Positions 56,501 through 63,079 of a stretch of 64,000 bases of DNA are shown here, piece after piece. The notes under the pieces were generated by a model, which was not told the origin of the DNA, searched no databases, and was given only the letters and a program-made list of their open reading frames with translations. The position numbers were made by a program, and so were the translations under genes. The stretch comes from CAZBNB01 sp964493245 (GTDB lineage: Bacteria > Pseudomonadota > Gammaproteobacteria > Legionellales > Legionellaceae): NCBI GenBank assembly GCA_964493245.1, contig CAZBNB010000001.1, positions 1-64,000 of the forward strand, written 5' to 3'. How positions within the stretch are numbered: the first letter of the stretch is position 1; the number at the start of each line of letters is the position of its first letter.

Positions 56501-56858
56501 TGCAGAAATAAAATCGAGTGAGCAAGCGATTGTTACACCCGACGAAATCACTAAAAAAGAGATCGCTCGCTTAAAAATAAAACAAAAAGAATACCAAGGA
56601 AAAGTCATGGTTTTAGAGGAGCGCCTTGCTAAGTGCTCGTCTAATCTCATGTCAAGGCGCTTTGAAACATTGCATGATCTGTTGCATTTTGAAGCAGAAT
56701 TAAAAGTAAGAGCGCAGGTCTACCCTGACTTACTGCCAATCACTGAAAAAGAGTCAAACTCGGTTGCAACGTTGGAAACGGATGCGCGGATGTCAGACAG
56801 TGATGATGTGTTTGAGTTGGAGAGTGTGGCAGGCTCAGATTATAGTCTCGGGTGGTAG
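47520..56858 (+). CDS. Giant protein with a central SecA-like DEAD motor, candidate Dot/Icm effector
   Basis: A single uninterrupted frame of 3112 residues. Residues 1 to about 1650 are helical, polar and without a recognised domain. About 1690-2300 carry the SecA motor plan: GIRTGEGKS (Lys1742, Walker A), VPTANRTLVRQDY, a DEAD-box-like KDEYDYSMDD (Asp1844, Glu1845), a preprotein-crosslinking-like part with HACLHALLNAK and ASKSS..MRLF, GLTGTPGSWEEL (2035 on), GTPLVGRGTDF (GRG at 2197) and QIMGRTARKGQDGT (arginine fingers 2229/2232). The C-terminal 800 residues are coiled-coil rich and lack SecA's zinc-binding tail. It is over three times the size of SecA and cannot be housekeeping SecA. Position after icmB, before icmF, suggests an exported effector or a secretion accessory; both are inference. 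Confidence 0.85.
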   Translation: MAIQCSVNNETYEISRLDELINALRQLDANQTVSLVCDAADELQALFTQLQALIPALNCSLQWFLKQNTKIKPAYVWQRQQFIIENQQRIAEMLRSDNAVTNIKNMAAKTPNWITRHGNGNGMLQQQLQHRQQHQQQQEKIIRSSGKIDAAVVKARTLEAFFTPVDAAVPDVITRDNIEQSLRAFYDSLPPDEARPTLIEIWDNLVGGVGAQYIKDKRKTITGVTPDVMKLIIHHYDSFFYGVNTNNLPVLVNEFGQFVQRIELCGHEASQQYVLRFTHDPAALTNIDKFTVPLRSKLSIEKKEWLRAEFKSPEESDWLALLPTESDDNAKTTLRSTVTKLKNTSDVEQARQACLSLLSLFADTNKTTQLTNALTAFQQSFNNTLTANHYRYLAEMAVYGGIDSVLIFLNTVTKPTDKTAFLPFFDEPSNWQQWASKLGLAKLLAAIELGGVEADWWRALITQHKDAAAPMHFGALFDVFDDFVAKVRVGKDNQLPAQFPFKGIRHIQPALQRLLYIIQNSSETDQIKRLRNLGLGPLQAYFAVYFEEMTSVSDEMALDPDYALLQLDNRQNQPDFAFVNRHLFKASMDLDTRHAQFISTKQVSRNIRYADTVCFYYRYIARPLVGNIKSRDTYEQMQKTVDDLSLNLTRKDDGPGLFFVLGDENTTLSLPSTHLSGYVCLRDFNGNPTALYFFDKHDPSSPRRFNLDISLKGLLSRLHSNKDRLDPSELREIAKYTQFTPIQGDQHRSLSDSAKASLLYICAMAGSGTRARNQSALPADELKGFLKALKGSAATALMGYEQLIAYIHHEIELNEETTPTLGELTTLIKRIPLETITKNKATYLKNTLKSTLTFVSHLGENAFRIFDDYQTRLDRCEKEKSLDKCLPYDVFIEQLNTFYRDTERDAGELELLWQLSPVLALLENVTDIDNASLKRLFANIQQLDPKIKQHLLGLLYDVNLQITKKLPTFEVLNALVVSLKNIGFVDGDDEQTVPNVMTKKMLKNHVQVNTPYCLGRGPMQKMTINLIEVFKKFTSNEKYDKLDQLVEPYQGVMKAVGLWTEVSEVLASLKQFKILLNSNVVQENVFGFLISIDEKLSQLMITAKSKLGTMGISTIQLAAKKFAPASAEQIDRFFEKPGLGVFASGFFNDYCTPTIRQQLKDLQIGSSSSRAFVNFNAEDVRSLTTFLKGSEFEAIREKLKDPSNALLTTDEVASVRYVLESQHVKDKKLLPECQKLQKKLIDTFESYILARITPDNLEGNVVEISQRYGETCERVADFLNSLIRLRNNNAENFRLCLDKLLHNQLYQTFAFRDVARLFDVLSQFDEKISIQQQLTFILSDLQDTQSPGDPKKLAQVLDGLQTLSEDQAHLDSDEALLTYFKDSVTHNFRSTQPFNFKGEINIQKMCQNLNLKDQNAKSFRQAVSRVFSILKKTDMELANQFLDYTENALQGKMPEALPFMRLLLESIRSKDDWSTYSRLLDAIPSDKALLSQWQLIFSADTTMDSLTIVEIEAVVKRLQTMDKAALSSMSDIFFACEPYPEKNAFIKAFTHDDPSVLSSFQEEFDRHPYGLENWEKMRHSFDTDRVIDVITGIHHLLNNQPLSTAEQIDLKQQFDYVNALGKPDSAYTLRPVNRDGQLYPLKTADGNVLSEISLRTCSRQTLKELADHLIQEFCLAEQAKGKTDCLSARAHRQLTLQLLAVMRESYYRATGRVPNSTQMLSLIYALDYPERQLLGIRTGEGKSITTALFAALLCAKGGTVFVPTANRTLVRQDYIEKHNRRFFSLLGFPSSQIDNNSEKETYHVGGIHYGADGDLANFFSKASLKGWNLFNRGRRRYPLFMVKDEYDYSMDDRTQFRFAISKDPQHQEKSPYEWIYEAANAFVKEKRESFYKAKEALSEEACALQFKRFLDVKAESSQTNIEEKKNHIIQWLPQLSALLECAADATDYVEGTDFFITSQDDEGRPLGYSIAVPFNSNGVPQWGGTFADSRHACLHALLNAKYPGRLYRFPIDPEQICIASKSSMGFMRLFLVVIGLTGTPGSWEELLEQQDKNGMFATDFPQHRPGKRKELPPLIVRENALDDAILDAILLHSWYSYPLPMFVIRVLDRIVSYYRASLQYLYTLFGYAPIPEAPQQPLLIVVKNKNKAEALYDKLEKKLGKDRVQTITGEETYTERAALLEKAAQDGMVTIGTPLVGRGTDFEPTHQSGLVVFQTFLDTLRNMLQIMGRTARKGQDGTSGAIYADFGVRFSDWLSRLFGPSLAQRKEMISQQQTRLNKEEAVQRYYIQEVDEIQQVIFEQFDAWMSAFLGEAGERRATVAHDDPLSEASLLRQRGKLIELLNDSWQKNLQSVTPEGLSNPYVYWVNDVLNTEHLNKALKDKNNQGFEYDALRIWQTFADDLKMKADAANVAKYSYEDKARLEQLKADDMQEMLQYRKLSQQRKRFDCKLALEKKQSEQKRLLELASNEAFAVHYYDNQHLSVEDQTRILQTHAEIYLQQVFNQLPSALKYLNQDEPDILKRYLQLIKKLASDDAFKKEVAGQNTALECIAFYQTINNHALSLFSKEDNFAIKTLTHSMSQEYAKQLLKNLGVSLQFSWTKNTLYRSLESPQVLKAITAIHKTMDQPITTGYSQQQKIADLQQILTQYQQQIKQQRFYFPWVSYFFGYPDPRKVIRDALAQIHILAKFEHYSEHQQAINQEIGQCRAYFADFLQEIETVSIDSADDQNWIYLKKELKSMYADANDGFAVVDILMSRLSDIKEGSEIKMKPRLQNRMCGFFTPASTSVTAHLKEHLNLIRKKIRRDHPGYNDPLCGELFLSRREAALKDSLNRIFYATTNHDDGYQSMQLEVKAGHTGFEPYYEVIIQSNECDSIDVSEFIRDPRRDRIEKALAAEKNNLEEITKGLALIRAQGAVKQWKAMVVRNKENKGKEAMPIEQKVHVKSSWDKLFAALPWGSRQPANTESHPIKERRKGFFSSLFKRRISKPAVEDNKILAEIKSSEQAIVTPDEITKKEIARLKIKQKEYQGKVMVLEERLAKCSSNLMSRRFETLHDLLHFEAELKVRAQVYPDLLPITEKESNSVATLETDARMSDSDDVFELESVAGSDYSLGW

Positions 56859-56885
56859 TAAAATATAGCCGTTCGGTCAGCAGGC

Positions 56886-59807
56886 CTATACAATTGTTTC
56901 GTTTAAGCTAAATTCGTTTAAGACACCAGGAATAAATGGATTCACGGGATTTTGCGTTTTTAGCAAGTAGCGCCCGGCATTGCCATTGATTTCAAAAACG
57001 ATTTGCAAATTTCGACTGTCTTGTTCATCCACCAGAACATTCACTTTTTGTAAGAGTTTAAACAGCGCCCAAGTGCCTAACTCTTCAATTTCATAATGTT
57101 GTCCTTCGATAGAGTTTACCACTAAGCGGATGTTTGCTTGAGGCCAATGAAACTCGGTGAATGAATGACTAGATTGTGTATCACGTAAACGAATATCACC
57201 TAGCGATAATTGCAAGTTGGCGATGATAGGATCGAGACTTATTTTTTGTAAACTAAATTGAACTTCGCTGTTATCGCCTTCATCTGGGAAAAACATATGT
57301 GTGATAACGTTGGCACGAATGAGCTCATTTAGCATATCAGAAGAAATAGGCATGACATAATTATCCACCGCTTTCAATTGCCATTGTGGCTTAGACATAT
57401 CTAAGAAAGGTTTTAAGTAATCGTTCACGAACTGGCTCAAAATCCCATGTGTTGCAAAGAAATGCTCAAAGTGACTCATGGTAATTTCGTCTGGCTGAGT
57501 GGGATCAAAAGGATATCGGTTGGCAATGGTATTTTGATAATCTTTAAACACCAATGATTGCCATTCGTGATTTAAGTAATCACGACTTTGGTTGATTAAG
57601 TTAAACCAAGCATCATCCGCCAGTGATTTTGCCCATGTTGATAAGGGTTGGGGTAATTGATGTGATTGTGCGTACAGCGAGCTGAGTGGATTGGCTAATG
57701 TATCGCCTTCAAAACGCGCTTTGGTTAGTTGATACGCTGTTTTGCCTTGATCTTGTACCACTGAGAGCGTTTGTAAGAATTTTTCAAGCTCAGCTAATGT
57801 TTCGTTGAGTTGACGCAATGACGATTCGCTGATTAAATTTAACTCACTGAATTTACTCGCCACTTCTTGATTAAATAGAGGCGTATTGCCTTGTGTATCT
57901 GGTCCTGTCTGTTGTTGCAAGGTGTGAACCAATGCGGTGATAGTATTGGCTTCACGTAAAGTATGTACCAGCTGATATGTTTCTTCATCATCAGTTCGTT
58001 GTGGTCGTATCGCTTGTATCCAATGTTGCCACCAAATGACATATTCATAACAATAGGCTTGTTGTAAAAGAATCAATAAATCGGAGAGATCTTGCCGCTC
58101 TAAGATCCAATTATCTGTTTTCAATTGCACGACGACTTTGGGTAGGGCCGCGATCACGGTTTGAAAGCCTGATTTGGTTAGGTAGCTGGGAACACTGGTA
58201 TGAGAAACACTGAAACCTGTCGTATCCAGTGGAACCGGGTTTTTATCAAAAGAAACCTTTGCTAAAGAATAAAAAAGATAACTAGAGGGCAGTGCATTTA
58301 AAAAATTTCTTGCATCGGTGACACGTTGTTGATTAACGGGCAGCGATTTTTGTTGAGCAGCCGTCAAAATTTGTTTTAATAATTTAAGCTGACCTTGTTT
58401 TATCACCGTGTTTTTTTCTGTTTGCCAGTGTGTTTGAAACCAATCAATGATTTCTGCTTCAACACGGTGTTGAGGTTTATCAAGCATCAGATATATTTTT
58501 AATGCCTGATAACGTGCAGCAGGGCTGGCTTGTGAGTCAGTCATCACGCGCTCTATTTCCTGGCGTAAGCTTGGCAAGAATCGCTCATTTAAAGCTTGTT
58601 TACTGTTGATTTTTAAGGTGTTTTTCAGTGATTGAATGGTTGGTAAAAATGTGTTGTTCGATGGAACCTGCATCAGTGCTTGTGTGGCTTTGGCAAGATG
58701 TAGCGTCAATGCGGTGCGTTGAGCGTTGGTCTGCCCAATACTGTCTAAAGTAATTAACTCTTGGCTGGCCTTATCTAACATGTTTGATGCATGAAAATGT
58801 CGGTATCCAAGTAACACCAGGCCGAGCGCAGTGACGCCCATTAAGGTCCACAGTGTCCATTGTTGCGAGCGAATTAATTTGGGGGGCTCAACCTTCGTTT
58901 GTGTTTGAAAATTTTCTAATGCACCTTGTGTAAAATAAGCACGATGATTGATTGATTGATGTGATTGCTCTTGCAAGGTCAGCGCGTAATCGCGTTTGAT
59001 TTTTTTATTTAGCCAATCAGTACTGACACCGCCTTGTTCACTGCTGGTGAAATACAATGCCTGTAGGCGAAATATCGGTGGAATGCGATTAATTAAAGGC
59101 ATTAATGTGTGCCGCAAGCTTGCCAATTGTAATGGGAATTCACGAATTAACGTTCTTTTACTGCTAGAGCGTATAGGATGGATTTTATGAATCACCTGTT
59201 GCCCAAGCATCACAATTAACTGGTCAAATTGCGTTTTAAAAGCTTCGTTTTTGGCCGAATCATGCAGTGCGGTATGCAGTGAAAACCCCAAGGGTTTTTG
59301 CAATTCTGAGGTATGATCTTGTTGAAAAAAATCACAAAAACCGGTTAGCAAATCTAGCTTGGTGCAAACGAAGCCTAAATCAAGGGACGTGTTGAGTGTT
59401 GTTGCTAATCGATCTAATAATTGTGTATGTGCAGACAAAATCCATTTGAGCTCGGTTGGTTCTGCGATGAGAATTTCGTTGATATCAATACACATCAAAA
59501 TACCAGATAATTTCAGTAAACGATGTGCACGGTTCATTTGCTTTAATACATGATTGAGGACGCTTTTTTCACTTTTTAGCAGCGCCTCTTCAAGCTCGAC
59601 AACCACACCATGTTGATTAAAAAAAATTTCTATACCCGGCATCGGGGAGGGCGCATGCTCAAGTTGGCTTTGACTCAATAAAGTTGTTTTACCTTGTTGC
59701 TCACGACTGATCAATAACGTCAGGGCGATAGGCGCATGTTGCGGCTTCAATAAAGCCATTATTTTTTTGAGTGCATCACGCAATGTGTTTGAAGATTTGT
59801 TTATCAT
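56886..59807 (-). CDS. icmF: IcmF, Dot/Icm inner-membrane stabilising protein
   Basis: IcmF, with IcmH (DotU), stabilises the Dot/Icm complex and assists its polar placement; the pair is homologous to TssM/TssL of T6SS. The 973 residues have an N-terminal NTPase-like domain (about 20-300), a single membrane helix (about 325-342, LWTLMGVTALGLVLLGY) and a long periplasmic part ending near NPFIPGVLNEFSL. The expected Walker A reads SREQQGKTT (34-42): the first Gly is Ser and the Lys is kept, so nucleotide binding is uncertain. There is no early TM pair as in TssM. It follows icmH by 15 bp and converges with the giant gene. Confidence 0.92.
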   Translation of the reverse strand: MINKSSNTLRDALKKIMALLKPQHAPIALTLLISREQQGKTTLLSQSQLEHAPSPMPGIEIFFNQHGVVVELEEALLKSEKSVLNHVLKQMNRAHRLLKLSGILMCIDINEILIAEPTELKWILSAHTQLLDRLATTLNTSLDLGFVCTKLDLLTGFCDFFQQDHTSELQKPLGFSLHTALHDSAKNEAFKTQFDQLIVMLGQQVIHKIHPIRSSSKRTLIREFPLQLASLRHTLMPLINRIPPIFRLQALYFTSSEQGGVSTDWLNKKIKRDYALTLQEQSHQSINHRAYFTQGALENFQTQTKVEPPKLIRSQQWTLWTLMGVTALGLVLLGYRHFHASNMLDKASQELITLDSIGQTNAQRTALTLHLAKATQALMQVPSNNTFLPTIQSLKNTLKINSKQALNERFLPSLRQEIERVMTDSQASPAARYQALKIYLMLDKPQHRVEAEIIDWFQTHWQTEKNTVIKQGQLKLLKQILTAAQQKSLPVNQQRVTDARNFLNALPSSYLFYSLAKVSFDKNPVPLDTTGFSVSHTSVPSYLTKSGFQTVIAALPKVVVQLKTDNWILERQDLSDLLILLQQAYCYEYVIWWQHWIQAIRPQRTDDEETYQLVHTLREANTITALVHTLQQQTGPDTQGNTPLFNQEVASKFSELNLISESSLRQLNETLAELEKFLQTLSVVQDQGKTAYQLTKARFEGDTLANPLSSLYAQSHQLPQPLSTWAKSLADDAWFNLINQSRDYLNHEWQSLVFKDYQNTIANRYPFDPTQPDEITMSHFEHFFATHGILSQFVNDYLKPFLDMSKPQWQLKAVDNYVMPISSDMLNELIRANVITHMFFPDEGDNSEVQFSLQKISLDPIIANLQLSLGDIRLRDTQSSHSFTEFHWPQANIRLVVNSIEGQHYEIEELGTWALFKLLQKVNVLVDEQDSRNLQIVFEINGNAGRYLLKTQNPVNPFIPGVLNEFSLNETIV

Positions 59808-59822
59808 GAAAATGCTGCTAAC

Positions 59823-60584
59823 CTAGTGTTGCTCACTGAAAGAATGTGCAGTTAATGTCTTAGCCTGCCTCTCCAGTAAACTATTACTGCCTACGTAAGT
59901 CAAGAGCAATGCAAAAATAGCTGCTGCCGATGCTAGTATAATGGGTTTGTAATAACGGGTTTCGGTGACTGCTTCGTGATGGGTTTTGAATAAAGGGCGT
60001 GTTTTATGTGCGCGGTGTTGTAAGATCAATTGATGCAGCTCTTCGATAAGATTGTCTAAAGCTTGTCGCCCATCGGCTTTAACATGGTATTCGCCCTCGA
60101 AACCAGCGATGAGGCAATAGTATGCTAACTCTAACAAATCCAAATATTGTCCCGTGTGCTCTTTTAAATGACTAATAATCACGAAAAAATGATGCTCAGG
60201 GCCGACCCCATCTTGTGATGCGGGAGTGAATGCTTGAAATTGTGCTTGTTGGCCATATAAACGCAAGTGGTTTTTACCTAGGAGCTCATCGATGGTGGCG
60301 CATAAAAAATAATAGGCGATAGTCACTGTATTTTCGGCATATTTTTGATAAGCCAATCGGCTTTGAAAAGCCAATAATTCATGCTCGATGTTACTGCGAA
60401 TGTGGGTTATGTCTGGCAATGTCGGTGTTACACAAATGCGTTCAACCAGCGATAAAATCGGACTGGCTGCCGCAATTAATGGATTATTGGTTGAATGCGT
60501 CGAAAATAACTTAGAGCGAAAATATCCAGCCGGAATAAGAGGAGAGTTTGGCACCGTTAATGTTGTCAATTCTGATCCGGACAT
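59823..60584 (-). CDS. icmH: IcmH (DotU), IcmF partner
   Basis: DotU is a tail-anchored inner-membrane protein (TssL-like) that works with IcmF. The 253 residues carry the cytoplasmic domain with PLIAAASPILSLVERI, YAENTVTIAYYFLCATIDELL and YLDLLELAYYCLIAGFEGEYHV, then a C-terminal membrane helix (about 215-236). It starts 38 bp after the ctpA stop and precedes icmF, so the two may be read through from the gpmI-envC-ctpA operon. The family often has a longer N-terminus. Confidence 0.94.
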   Translation of the reverse strand: MSGSELTTLTVPNSPLIPAGYFRSKLFSTHSTNNPLIAAASPILSLVERICVTPTLPDITHIRSNIEHELLAFQSRLAYQKYAENTVTIAYYFLCATIDELLGKNHLRLYGQQAQFQAFTPASQDGVGPEHHFFVIISHLKEHTGQYLDLLELAYYCLIAGFEGEYHVKADGRQALDNLIEELHQLILQHRAHKTRPLFKTHHEAVTETRYYKPIILASAAAIFALLLTYVGSNSLLERQAKTLTAHSFSEQH

Positions 60585-60621
60585 GAATGATTATCCTCTC
60601 TTAGGACCCCAAAGCGGCCGT

Positions 60622-61959
60622 CTATTGTTTAGCGACAGCCAGCCCTTTGAGGATCGTTAACGCAGCGTATAACTGATAGTCCTCATGCAATAAACCGACT
60701 TCATCACCACTGGGTTGATTATTGGCTACATTTTTAGTTGTACTATTCGCATTGCTCAAATGTCCGCTCAACTCAGCTTCAGAAAATCCTGAAAAATTGG
60801 CTTTGTCAGTACTGCCTTTTGGAATCGAAATTTCTTCCACGACGATATCAGGTGTGATTCCTTGTGCTTGAATGGATGTTCCTGATGGTGTGAAGTATAA
60901 CGCAGTGGTTAATTTAATACCACGAGCTTCATCGAGTGGTAATACGGTTTGTACAGAGCCTTTACCAAAGCTACGGGTACCCAAAATAATCGCACGGCTA
61001 TTGTCTTTTAATGCACCGGCAACAATTTCTGAGGCAGATGCAGAGCCATTATTAATTAAAACCACCATCGGTGCGCTTTTGAGAATGTCATTGGATGTTG
61101 CCATAGCAGTAAATCGTGAGCCTGGTAAACGACCTTGGGTATATACGATCATTTCTTGCTTACCATTTTTTTCTTTATTTAAGAAAGCGCTGGAAACGTC
61201 AATGGCAGAATCCAATAAACCGCCTGGGTTATTGCGCAAATCAAGAATTAACCCTTTTAAATGCCCACCTGATTCTTCTTGCATTTTTTGAATCGCTTTT
61301 AACATGTCTTTATCAGTGGTTGACTGAAATTGAGTTAAACGCACATAGGCATATTGTTTATCAAGTAGACGATTTTTAACGCTTTTGATTTCAATTTTTT
61401 CTCGAGTCAATTTAAAAACAAGGGGTTTTGCGTTGCCTTTACGTAAAACAGTCAGATCAATTTCACTTCCTGCAGGGCCTCTCATCAAATTGACTGCGTC
61501 TTTCAACTCCAAGCCTTGAACGGATTTAGAACCAAGCTTAATGATGTAGTCACCCGATTTAATTCCCGATTTAAAGGCAGGTGTATCTACTAAGGGGGTG
61601 ATGACCTTAACGACGCCATCCTCCATGGTAACTTCAATGCCCAATCCACCAAACTCACCATTGGTAGATGCTTGTAATTCTTTAAAGTCATTTTCATCTA
61701 AGTACGATGAGTGCGGATCTAAGCCACTCAACATGCCACGGATAGCATTGTCAAACAGCACTTTATCATCCACTTCTTTGACGTAATAACGTTTAATCAA
61801 ACTCAATGCATTCGAGAAACGTTGTACGTTTTCCATTTGGATTTGTGAGTCGGCCTCTTGTTGCTCTTGTGCATCTCTCATCGGAAGTGCGTAGAGGGGA
61901 AAAGACAAAACGGTTGCCAAGGTGATGTTCATGGCGCTTGTTATTATTTTAGTTTTCAT
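60622..61959 (-). CDS. ctpA: Carboxy-terminal processing protease (S41A family)
   Basis: A periplasmic serine protease with a PDZ domain that trims cell-wall hydrolases and other envelope proteins. The 445 residues have a signal peptide (cut near YALP), an N-terminal helical part, PDZ (about 95-170, GLGIEVTMEDGVVKVITPL) and the S41 core with the Ser in NNGSASASEIVAGAL and the Lys in GTRSFGKGSVQTVLPL. It comes 10 bp after envC. The order gpmI-envC-ctpA is common in gammaproteobacteria and fits joint control of septal peptidoglycan cleavage. Confidence 0.94.
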   Translation of the reverse strand: MKTKIITSAMNITLATVLSFPLYALPMRDAQEQQEADSQIQMENVQRFSNALSLIKRYYVKEVDDKVLFDNAIRGMLSGLDPHSSYLDENDFKELQASTNGEFGGLGIEVTMEDGVVKVITPLVDTPAFKSGIKSGDYIIKLGSKSVQGLELKDAVNLMRGPAGSEIDLTVLRKGNAKPLVFKLTREKIEIKSVKNRLLDKQYAYVRLTQFQSTTDKDMLKAIQKMQEESGGHLKGLILDLRNNPGGLLDSAIDVSSAFLNKEKNGKQEMIVYTQGRLPGSRFTAMATSNDILKSAPMVVLINNGSASASEIVAGALKDNSRAIILGTRSFGKGSVQTVLPLDEARGIKLTTALYFTPSGTSIQAQGITPDIVVEEISIPKGSTDKANFSGFSEAELSGHLSNANSTTKNVANNQPSGDEVGLLHEDYQLYAALTILKGLAVAKQ

Positions 61960-61969
61960 ACGCTCTCCA

Positions 61970-63079
61970 TTACTTTAACCATTGCAAAGGTGGGACAGCT
62001 TTCCCACGATGTCGTATTTCAAAATATAGACCATTTTGGCGAAAAGCGCCGCTATGACCAACACTTGCAATATGCTCACCTTGATTGACGCTGTCTCCCT
62101 TGTGTTTAAAGATTGCCTGATTGTTTGCATAAAGGGTCATGAATCCCCAGCCATGATCAACGATGATCAATAATCCATATGCGTTTAACCAATCGCTGAA
62201 GACTACTTTTCCAGGATAAATGGCTTGTACAGGCGTTTCCTCATTGGTTGCAAACAACACACCTTGATTTGTGTTTCGCTCTTTGGTGTCGGCTGCAATC
62301 GGTCTTATTAATTTGTGTTTCATTTGTGATAATGGGTGCCTGGTTTGTAAGACACTTTGTTGGGTTAAGGTTGTCATCAAATGCGACAGATGAGTTTGGC
62401 TCTGGCGGAAGGCAGCAATATTTTGTTGGGTTTGTTGAATATCTTGATTCAGTGATTGTATTAAACTCGCTCGGTAACGCTGATCTGCGCTGAGTTTCTC
62501 TTGATCGTGATGCAATTTTGTTTGTAAATCTGCCAATGTTTGAAACTCATGATCTAGTATGGCTTTTTTTTCTGCCAAGCCTTGCTGCGTGTTTTTCAAA
62601 TTTTCCATTAAATGTTGATTGGTTTGTAATAGATAACGATAGTATACAAATAAACGCTGTGATTCTTGTGTTTTAGGTTGCTGTAACAGTGCGATCACGG
62701 CTTTTTTGTCCGCCATCTTATAACGCGCTATGATCAATTTTGTAAGAGATGTTTGCATACGTTGGTATTTTGCATTTAAAGCATCGAGCTGTGTTTCTAG
62801 CGTGGTGATTTCTTGTTGCTTGATCTGATATTGTTGTTGTGTCGCTTGGAGTTGTGGTTGCAAGCCGTGAATACGTTTTTCGATGTCGGTGATTTCTTGT
62901 TTTAAAAGCGCTTGTTTATCTTGTACTTGTGCCAGGCGTTTTTGCATATGCTGAATTTTTCTTTCCAGTGTCGCTAAACTTTCTTTTGTTTGTGAAAGCG
63001 AGTTAGCGGCGACAGTCGTAGAGATAAGCATCATAAAGAGCGAAAAAAATCCTATTTTCGACCACTTTATTATGCCCAT
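61970..63079 (-). CDS. envC: EnvC-like murein hydrolase activator
   Basis: EnvC activates septal amidases during cell division. The 369 residues start with a signal peptide (about 1-25), followed by long periplasmic coiled coils (about 30-235) and a C-terminal LytM (M23) domain. As in EnvC, the LytM domain looks non-catalytic: the first zinc His/Asp motif is replaced (GKVVFSDWLNAYG) although VDHGWGFMTLYANN and YFEIRHRGKAVPPLQWL are kept. The start overlaps the gpmI stop by 10 bp. Confidence 0.93.
   Translation of the reverse strand: MGIIKWSKIGFFSLFMMLISTTVAANSLSQTKESLATLERKIQHMQKRLAQVQDKQALLKQEITDIEKRIHGLQPQLQATQQQYQIKQQEITTLETQLDALNAKYQRMQTSLTKLIIARYKMADKKAVIALLQQPKTQESQRLFVYYRYLLQTNQHLMENLKNTQQGLAEKKAILDHEFQTLADLQTKLHHDQEKLSADQRYRASLIQSLNQDIQQTQQNIAAFRQSQTHLSHLMTTLTQQSVLQTRHPLSQMKHKLIRPIAADTKERNTNQGVLFATNEETPVQAIYPGKVVFSDWLNAYGLLIIVDHGWGFMTLYANNQAIFKHKGDSVNQGEHIASVGHSGAFRQNGLYFEIRHRGKAVPPLQWLK

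Noticed and set aside
56114..56650. A 178-residue minus-strand ORF opposite the 3' end of the giant gene
   Set aside because: No ribosome site, cysteine/serine-rich random-looking translation, and full overlap with a sense frame that runs on without break.
47520..56858. The giant gene as housekeeping SecA
   Set aside because: It is over three times too long, lacks the C-terminal zinc-binding tail and has divergent motifs (KDEYDY, GRTARKG); a separate secA is expected elsewhere.
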